From positions 62,001 to 126,000 of the forward strand of contig JADJVF010000014.1 of NCBI GenBank assembly GCA_016716705.1: a DNA stretch of 64,000 bases. The letters are read 5' to 3'. Below the pieces are notes generated by a model, which saw only the letters and a program-made list of their open reading frames with translations, was not told the DNA's origin and searched no databases. The first letter of the stretch is position 1. Each line of letters starts with the position of its first letter. Both the position numbers and the translations under genes were made by a program. Source of the DNA: Holophagales bacterium (GTDB lineage Bacteria > Acidobacteriota > Thermoanaerobaculia > UBA5066). Positions 59,038 through 64,000 of this stretch are shown in pieces.

Positions 59038-60449
59038 GCCTCGCCGAGCCGCTCTACCTCGTCTTCCTCGCGGTCGCGGTCCTCGGCGTGAGGTTCGCCG
59101 GCAACCGGGTGCCGAGGGCGCTCGTCCTCGTCCCGCTGAGCCTCGTCTTTTACGCGACGTGGAATCCCCTCGCGCTCCTGCCGCTTCTCGTGACGGCCGC
59201 CGTCGACTTCAACGTCTCGCGTGCCCTCGGTCGGACGGAACGACCGGCCCTGCGGCACGCCCTCGTCGCGACGAGCGTCGTGGTCGACCTCGGTCTCCTC
59301 TCCGCCTTCAAGTACTCAGGGCTCCTGGCGCGGGCGGCGGCGCCGCTCCTCGGGCGCGCGGCCGACGCGGCGTGGCCGCCGTTCACGCTCGTTCTGGCCG
59401 CGGGGATCTCCTTCTACACGTTCCAGTCCCTCGGCTGCGTCCTGGACGTCTACCGGCGCGACGAGGAGCCGCCCGCGCGGTTCCTGGACTACCTCGCCTT
59501 CGTCTCCTTCTTCCCCACGCTTCTCGCGGGGCCGATCACGCGCGCGGGGACCTTCTTTCCGCAGGCGGTGCGCCCCCTCGCGCCGCTCACGGACGCCGAC
59601 GGAAGCCGCGCCCTCTTCCGGATCGGTCTCGGCCTCGCAAAGAAGGTGCTGATCGCAGACGTCCTCGCCGTGAATCTCGTCGACCGCGTCTTCGAGGTCC
59701 CGGGGCTCTTCACGTCGGCGGAGGCGGGCCTTGCGGTCTACGGCTACGCCATCCAGATCTGGGCCGATTTTTCCGGCTACAGCGACATCGCCCTGGGGTC
59801 GGCCCTCCTCCTCGGCTTCCGCCTGAAGGAGAACTTCGATTCCCCGTACCGGGCCGCCGACCTGGCGGAGTTCTGGCGGCGCTGGCACATCTCGCTCTCC
59901 ACGTGGCTGCGCGATTACCTCTTCTTCTCGCTGCCCGGAAACCGGCGCGGGGGAGCGGCGCCCTACGCGAACCTCGTCATCACGTTCGTCCTGGGCGGTC
60001 TCTGGCACGGGACGACCTGGGCGTTCGCGGGCTGGGGGCTCATCCACGGGGCCGGCCTCGCGGTCCAGAGGCTCTTCGAGTCGCGACGACCGCGCGGCCC
60101 CTTGCCCCGTTCCCCATGGCGGCGTGCCCTCGGCATCCTCGTGACGTTCCACGTGGTGTCGTTCGCCTGGATTCTCTTCCGCTGCGAGAGCGGCGCGGCG
60201 GCGCTCTCGTTCCTGCGTGTCCTCTTCGCCGGGACGTGGGGCATCGGGAACGTACCTTACGCCGCCGTGGCGGCGCTCCTTCTGGGCCTGGCCGCGCACT
60301 TCGTCCCCCCGACGTGGCACCCGGCGGCCGAGAGCCGGTTCGCCGGTCTTCCCTCGGCGGCGCAGGCAGGGCTCGTCCTCGCCGTGCTCGCCGCGATCCG
60401 CCTGTCGGCCGGGGCCTCGGTCGCCCCGTTCGTCTACTTCAGGTTCTGA
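59034..60449 (+). CDS. MBOAT family O-acyltransferase (AlgI/PatA/DltB-like)
   Basis: 471 residues with about ten membrane helices. Signatures: FFPTLLAGPITRAG, IWADFSGYSDIALGSALLLG, FDSPYRAADLAEFWRRWHISLS, TWLRDYLFF and GGLWHGTTWAFAGWG with the catalytic His325. In alginate (AlgI) and peptidoglycan (PatA) acetylation and in the Dlt pathway, such proteins move acyl groups across the inner membrane to a periplasmic acceptor enzyme. The SGNH genes on both sides would be those acceptors/transferases. GTG start overlaps the upstream stop. Confidence 0.95.
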   Translation: MSLAEPLYLVFLAVAVLGVRFAGNRVPRALVLVPLSLVFYATWNPLALLPLLVTAAVDFNVSRALGRTERPALRHALVATSVVVDLGLLSAFKYSGLLARAAAPLLGRAADAAWPPFTLVLAAGISFYTFQSLGCVLDVYRRDEEPPARFLDYLAFVSFFPTLLAGPITRAGTFFPQAVRPLAPLTDADGSRALFRIGLGLAKKVLIADVLAVNLVDRVFEVPGLFTSAEAGLAVYGYAIQIWADFSGYSDIALGSALLLGFRLKENFDSPYRAADLAEFWRRWHISLSTWLRDYLFFSLPGNRRGGAAPYANLVITFVLGGLWHGTTWAFAGWGLIHGAGLAVQRLFESRRPRGPLPRSPWRRALGILVTFHVVSFAWILFRCESGAAALSFLRVLFAGTWGIGNVPYAAVAALLLGLAAHFVPPTWHPAAESRFAGLPSAAQAGLVLAVLAAIRLSAGASVAPFVYFRF

Positions 60450-60456
60450 GCGAGCG

Positions 60457-61958
60457 GTGAGCGAGAAGACCAGGATCCCGAAGACGGCCTCCACGGCGCT
60501 CCTCGTCGCGCTCGGCGCGCTCGTTCCGTATCTGGTCTCCGGGATGGAGCGCCTTCGCCTCGTAGGCGAGACGGACCTCAGCCTCGCGACGGGTTCGTTC
60601 CGGGGCGTCCTCGCGCGCCCTCGTGAGGCGGAACGAGTCGTTCGTTCGCGCCCCGGGTGAGCGGCCCAGGCAGCGCCCGCTGGACGTCGCCGGACCCGAT
60701 AGAGCGGCCAAGCCCAGACGCGATGTGCTGCCGTCGGTCCGTCCCCTCGTACCGATCGAGGATCCGTCGAACGAGCTCGGGCACTTTTTCGAACGTCTCG
60801 GGGCCGTCGAGGAGAAACAGGCCGGCGCCCTCGTACGGATCACGCACCTCGGAGACTCGCCGCTCACCGGCGACCTCATCTCGGGCGAGGCGCGCCAGAT
60901 CCTCCAGAAGGAGCTGGGAGACGGGGGGCCCGGGTTCGTCCTCGCCGGGAGGCCCTGGGGCTGGTACGGCCACCAGGGGATCCGGATAGATGCGAAAGGG
61001 TGGACGGCGATGAGCCCGCTCCTCCTGCCCGGGAACGAAGGGCAGCACGGACTCGGCCTCGTCTCCTTCACGAGCGCCTCCGCCTCGTCTCGGAGCGAGA
61101 TCCGACGCGAGAACGGCACGTTCACCCGCGCAGAGGTGACCTTCAGCGCCGCTCCCGGAAGGGGCACGCTCCTCGTCTCGATCGACGGAGGTCCGGACGA
61201 GGAGGCTCCACCTGGGCCCCGGAGCCCGGGCCGGGGCACTTCGCCGCGGTGGCCCCGGCGGAGCGACGCGCATCGCCCTGCAGCCCAAGGGAGACGGGGA
61301 GGTGACGCTCTACGGCGTCGTCCTGGAGACCAGCGGCCCCGGCCTGGTATACGACGCCGTCGGGGCGAACGGGGCCTCGATCCACGCTCTGAACCGCCTC
61401 GAGGAGACCGACTGGATCGAAGCCCTCGCCCTCCGCGGGAGCGACCTCGTCATCCTGAACTACGGGACGAACGAAAGCACCATGGAAGGAGTCGGCGGTC
61501 CGCGATACGAGAGGGAGTACGCCGAAGCGATCCGCCGGGTCCGAACGGCGCTGCCGGAAGCGTCCGTCCTCGTCATGGCTCCCATGGACCGCGGGGAGAG
61601 GCTCGAAGACGGGAGCATCGGGACGCTGCCGTCGATTCGGCGCCTGGTGACGGTTCAGCGGCGCATCGCGAGGGAGAACGGCTGCGCGTTCTTCGACACG
61701 TTCGCCGCGATGGGCGGAGAGGGGACGATGGGGCGCTGGTACGAGAGCGAGCCGCGACTCGTGACGGGAGACTTCACCCACACGACGAAGCCGGGTTCCG
61801 ACCGCGTCGCCAGGCTCCTCGTCGGCGCGCTCCAGGCCGCGCGGACGGCCTCGTTGGCGCGCGGGCCTTCGGCCTCAGGCCGACGCCAGGCGACGAAGGG
61901 CCGGTCGGGCGACCCGGTGGTCAGCCCGCAACGCGAAGCAGGGCCGCCCCCCAGCTGA
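60457..61958 (+). CDS. SGNH/GDSL hydrolase, exported (second copy; three frameshifts)
   Basis: About 500 residues after correction. Membrane anchor or signal at the N terminus (TASTALLVALGALVPYLVSGM). It resembles the upstream copy: GHFFERLGAVEEKQAG (versus PFFDRLGALERGEEQ), block I THLGDSPLTGDLISGEARQIL, block III NYGTNESTM and block V GDFTHTTKPG with the D-x-x-H pair. The frame breaks near 60616 (one extra base), 61203 and 61257 (one missing base each); each join gives a continuous conserved sequence, e.g. SIDGGPDEEGSTWAPEPG and AAVAPGGATRIALQ. Likely sequence errors. The 3' end overlaps the convergent KAS III gene by 38 bases; this tail (about 30 residues) may be longer than in the original protein. 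Confidence 0.78.
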
Positions 61959-62856
61959 AGCCGGCGCCGAAAGCGGCGAGGACGACGCGGGCGCCGGGCC
62001 GGAGGAGACCCTGCTCCGAGGCCTCGGAGAGGGCGACGAGGACCGAGGCTGCCGAGGTGTTCCCAACCCGGTCCACGTTCACGAAGAGCTTCTCCTCGCC
62101 GACGCCGAGCGAGCGGGCGACGCCCCGGAGCAGGTTCAGGTTCGCCTGGTGCAGGACGAACAGGTCGACGTCGGCGGGCGAGAGCCCCTGCGGCTCGAGG
62201 ACCGAGCGGATGGCCGCGGGGAGCTTCCGGCTCGCCTGGAGGATCACCGTCCGGCCGTCCATCACGAGGGGGCCCGCGGGGCCGAGGGAGAGCGCGTCGG
62301 CAAAGGTCCCGTCGCTCCCGAGGCGGACGTCGACGACGGCGATCGGCCCGTCGCCCGGCGCGACGACGCACGCGGCGGCGCCGTCGCCGAACAGGATCGC
62401 GGTCTCCTTTGCGAGGGGCGCGCGGAGGAGGACGCGGGACATCTCCTCGGCTCCGACGGCGAGGACCGGTCCCGTCCGCGGGGAGAGGTCGACCGCCAGC
62501 GCGAGGGCGAAGAGACCGCCCACACTCGCGAGCGGGACGTCGAACGCCGGAATGCCGGGAGCGTCGAGGAGCTTCTGCAGGGCGGCCGAGACGCCCGGAA
62601 AGGCCCTCGGCGCGCTGCCTGTCCCGACGATGATGGCTCCGAGCTGCGAGGGCGTGAGGTGCGCCCGGGCGAGCGCGGCCTGCGCGGCCCGCTCGGCCAG
62701 CGACGCGGCCGTGTCTCCCTCCGAGATCCACCGTCGCTCGCGGATGCCGCAAGCGCCGAGGATCCACTCCTCCGTCACGCCGAGCCGCTCCGCGAGCTCC
62801 GTCGACGGGACGACCCGTTCGGGGAGGGCGTGGCCGAGGCCGGCGAGGTGCGCCAC
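61921..62856 (-). CDS. KAS III (FabH)-like protein with active-site Cys replaced by Ser
   Basis: 311 residues with thiolase fold of the FabH type: GVTEEWILGACGIRERRW at the start, IIVGTGSAPRAFPGVSA, FGDGAAACVV, and a complete His/Asn pair: His236 in VLHQANLNLL and Asn266 in VDRVGNTSAAS. The nucleophile position, in a motif normally FDVxAACAGF, reads FDVPLASVGG, so Cys is Ser111 (codon AGT at 62524-62526, minus strand). Condensation by the Cys-thioester mechanism would be abolished; a Ser nucleophile is known from acyltransferase-like KAS III proteins such as DpsC. It lies in an operon with an acyl carrier protein and MscS, next to acyltransferase genes. Confidence 0.88.
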   Translation of the reverse strand: MAHLAGLGHALPERVVPSTELAERLGVTEEWILGACGIRERRWISEGDTAASLAERAAQAALARAHLTPSQLGAIIVGTGSAPRAFPGVSAALQKLLDAPGIPAFDVPLASVGGLFALALAVDLSPRTGPVLAVGAEEMSRVLLRAPLAKETAILFGDGAAACVVAPGDGPIAVVDVRLGSDGTFADALSLGPAGPLVMDGRTVILQASRKLPAAIRSVLEPQGLSPADVDLFVLHQANLNLLRGVARSLGVGEEKLFVNVDRVGNTSAASVLVALSEASEQGLLRPGARVVLAAFGAGFSWGAALLRVAG

Positions 62857-62861
62857 GGCGG

Positions 62862-63101
62862 TCAGGCGGCGCGCGCCGTGAAGTACGCTTCGATCCTCGC
62901 GAGCGTCTCGAACCGGCGCGGCGTCAGGTCCGCGTCGGGGACCTTCACGCCGAACGCCTCCTCGAGGCGCGCGACGGCGTCCATCAGCCCGAAGGAGTCG
63001 AGGACGCCGAGCTCGAAGAGCGAGGCGTCGACGTCGTCGGGAATCGGGCTGCGGGCGAAGGGCGTCAGGACGGTGCGGATCTTCTCTTCTGCGGGCGTCA
63101 T
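62862..63101 (-). CDS. Acyl carrier protein
   Basis: 79 residues. The phosphopantetheine attachment site is D-S-F-G-L-M with Ser36, the same position as in E. coli AcpP, and the helices LFELGVLDSFGLMDAVARLEE and AFGVKVPDADLTPRRFETL fit. The usual D-S-L is D-S-F and it is less acidic than fatty-acid AcpP, so it looks like a specialised carrier rather than the housekeeping one. The start overlaps the mscS-like stop (ATGA) and the KAS III-like gene starts six bases after its stop, so this is one operon. Confidence 0.92.
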   Translation of the reverse strand: MTPAEEKIRTVLTPFARSPIPDDVDASLFELGVLDSFGLMDAVARLEEAFGVKVPDADLTPRRFETLARIEAYFTARAA

Positions 63102-64000
63102 GCGACCGCGCAGTCTATCGAACCGGTGGCGGCGCCCGTCGCGAGGCAGCTCACTCCGCCGGCGCGGCGGCGCCGGAGCCCGCCGACGAGGTGGACGGTC
63201 CGGGTCGGGAAGGCGAAGGTCGTCCCGGCGTTCTCCACGACCTCCATCATCCCGAGGAGGATCTCCTGCCGGATGTCGCGATACTCGCCGACGTCGGTCG
63301 TCTGGAACCAGGCCATCAGCTCGACGTTCAGCGACGACTCGGCGAAGCCGAGGAAGCGGACGACGACGGTGTCGGGCCAGATCTTCGGGTGGGCCCTCAG
63401 GAGCGACTCGATCCCCGCGACGATCTCCCGCATCTGGGCGGCCGTCGTTCCGTAGGCGAGGCTGACGGTCGCCGCGAGCCGGATCCGGTCCCGCTCGGCG
63501 AACGTCTCGATCTGCATGTCCGCGAGCTTTCCGTTCGGAATCGTGACCAGGGTCCGGTCGAGCGTCCGAATCCGCGTCGAGCGGAGGCCGATCTTCTCGA
63601 CCGTCCCCTCGACGCCGCTGACGCGGACGTAGTCTCCGACGCGGAGCGGCTGGTCGACTCCGATGGAGATGGCGCCGAAGAAATTCTCGACCGTCTTCTG
63701 CGCGGCGAAGGCGATCGCGATGCCGCCGATGCCGAGGCCGGCGAGGACGCTGTTGACCGGGATCCCGAGCGCCGCGAGGGCGGCGAGGAAGCCCATGCAG
63801 ATGACGAAGATCCGTCCGAAGCGGACCGAGAACTGAAGGAAGGATCGCGCTCCCGGGTTCGCCGTCGCCCAGGGCTCCTCGCCGAGGACGTCGCCCGCCA
63901 CGGTGATCGTCCGCATCGTGGCCCAGAAGAACGCGACGATCGCTCCGGCCTCGAGGACCTGGATGGCGACCTCCTCGGCCGGGGCATAGAGGTCGAGGAA
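63098..64000 (-). CDS. Mechanosensitive channel MscS-type protein (N terminus beyond the window)
   Basis: 301 residues visible to the edge; the start lies past 64000. Membrane segments (EVAIQVLEAGAIVAFFWAT, RIFVICMGFLAALAALGI) and the pore helix GLGIGGIAIAFAAQKTVENFFGAISI, then the cytoplasmic beta domain (VGDYVRVSGVEGTVEKIGLRSTRIRT and TLVTIPNGKLADMQIE) and a mixed C-terminal domain. The A/G packing of the pore helix fits MscS. Its downstream genes, ACP and KAS III-like, suggest a shared envelope role, but mscS is often just a neighbour. Confidence 0.92.
   Translation of the reverse strand, partial: FLDLYAPAEEVAIQVLEAGAIVAFFWATMRTITVAGDVLGEEPWATANPGARSFLQFSVRFGRIFVICMGFLAALAALGIPVNSVLAGLGIGGIAIAFAAQKTVENFFGAISIGVDQPLRVGDYVRVSGVEGTVEKIGLRSTRIRTLDRTLVTIPNGKLADMQIETFAERDRIRLAATVSLAYGTTAAQMREIVAGIESLLRAHPKIWPDTVVVRFLGFAESSLNVELMAWFQTTDVGEYRDIRQEILLGMMEVVENAGTTFAFPTRTVHLVGGLRRRRAGGVSCLATGAATGSIDCAVA

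Noticed and set aside
61302..61958. Separate small hydrolase gene starting at GTG 61302
   Set aside because: It lacks block I; restoring one base near 61257 joins it to the upstream part with the GDS motif.

Overview
The window is very G+C-rich DNA (about two thirds G+C or more by eye) from a Gram-negative, diderm bacterium. It carries lpxD-fabZ-lpxA, bamA, skp/ompH, lolCD-type genes and an outer-membrane porin-like protein. The set of genes (DUF4388 protein, a PknB-like kinase with a C-terminal tail, a Lon-Hsp20-NrdR operon, secreted Ig-like repeats, glutaryl-CoA dehydrogenase) fits Acidobacteriota, perhaps the Thermoanaerobaculia, but that is inference from gene content only. I see no phage, insertion sequence, CRISPR array or integrase; it reads as a chromosomal core segment.

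Layout. 1-4722 (minus): operon of a flippase-like membrane protein, nrdR, hsp20, lon and thiL. 4776-7560 (plus): histone-deacetylase-fold enzyme and a secreted four-repeat Ig-like protein. 7564-10110 (minus): nuclease-helicase fusion, divergent from dacB and an RsbU-type phosphatase. 12999-18586: epimerase, 3-methyladenine glycosylase, diguanylate cyclase, DUF4388 protein, glutaryl-CoA dehydrogenase. 18694-30114 (plus): small protein, asnS, a chorismate mutase-prephenate dehydratase-ACT-DAHP synthase fusion, rimO, ribF, a membrane protein, a porin-like protein and macA-macB. 30136-32833: MBL hydrolase, threonine aldolase, ridA, hpt. 32876-46112 (plus): an orphan gene, lysS, lolC, lolD, clpC, bamA, skp, lpxD, fabZ, lpxA, a compact envelope-biogenesis block. 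46345-53389: an EF-G-like factor, a Ser/Thr kinase and gamma-glutamyltransferase. 53449-56920: tRNA-Pro, an enoyl-CoA hydratase-like gene, an ECF sigma/anti-sigma pair and lexA. 57141-64000: a lytic-transglycosylase-like protein, two SGNH hydrolases flanking an MBOAT acyltransferase, then a convergent operon of MscS, an acyl carrier protein and a KAS III homologue whose active-site Cys is Ser.

Themes. The best candidate for an undescribed system is the 57-64 kb locus, which looks like a cell-envelope O-acylation module with its own carrier protein and a Ser-type KAS III. The four-domain aromatic-pathway fusion would join the first committed step of the shikimate pathway to the phenylalanine branch in one chain. 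Many genes have a -10-like hexamer only 5-9 bases before the start codon and no Shine-Dalgarno sequence, which suggests frequent leaderless mRNAs.

Caution. Nine conserved genes (thiL, the Ig-repeat gene, the epimerase, rimO, the threonine aldolase gene, lysS, lolC, bamA and the second SGNH gene) are broken by thirteen single-base indels in all, many of them in G or C runs. Downstream and upstream parts remain conserved in each, so I read these as sequencing or assembly errors and annotate each gene over its full span.
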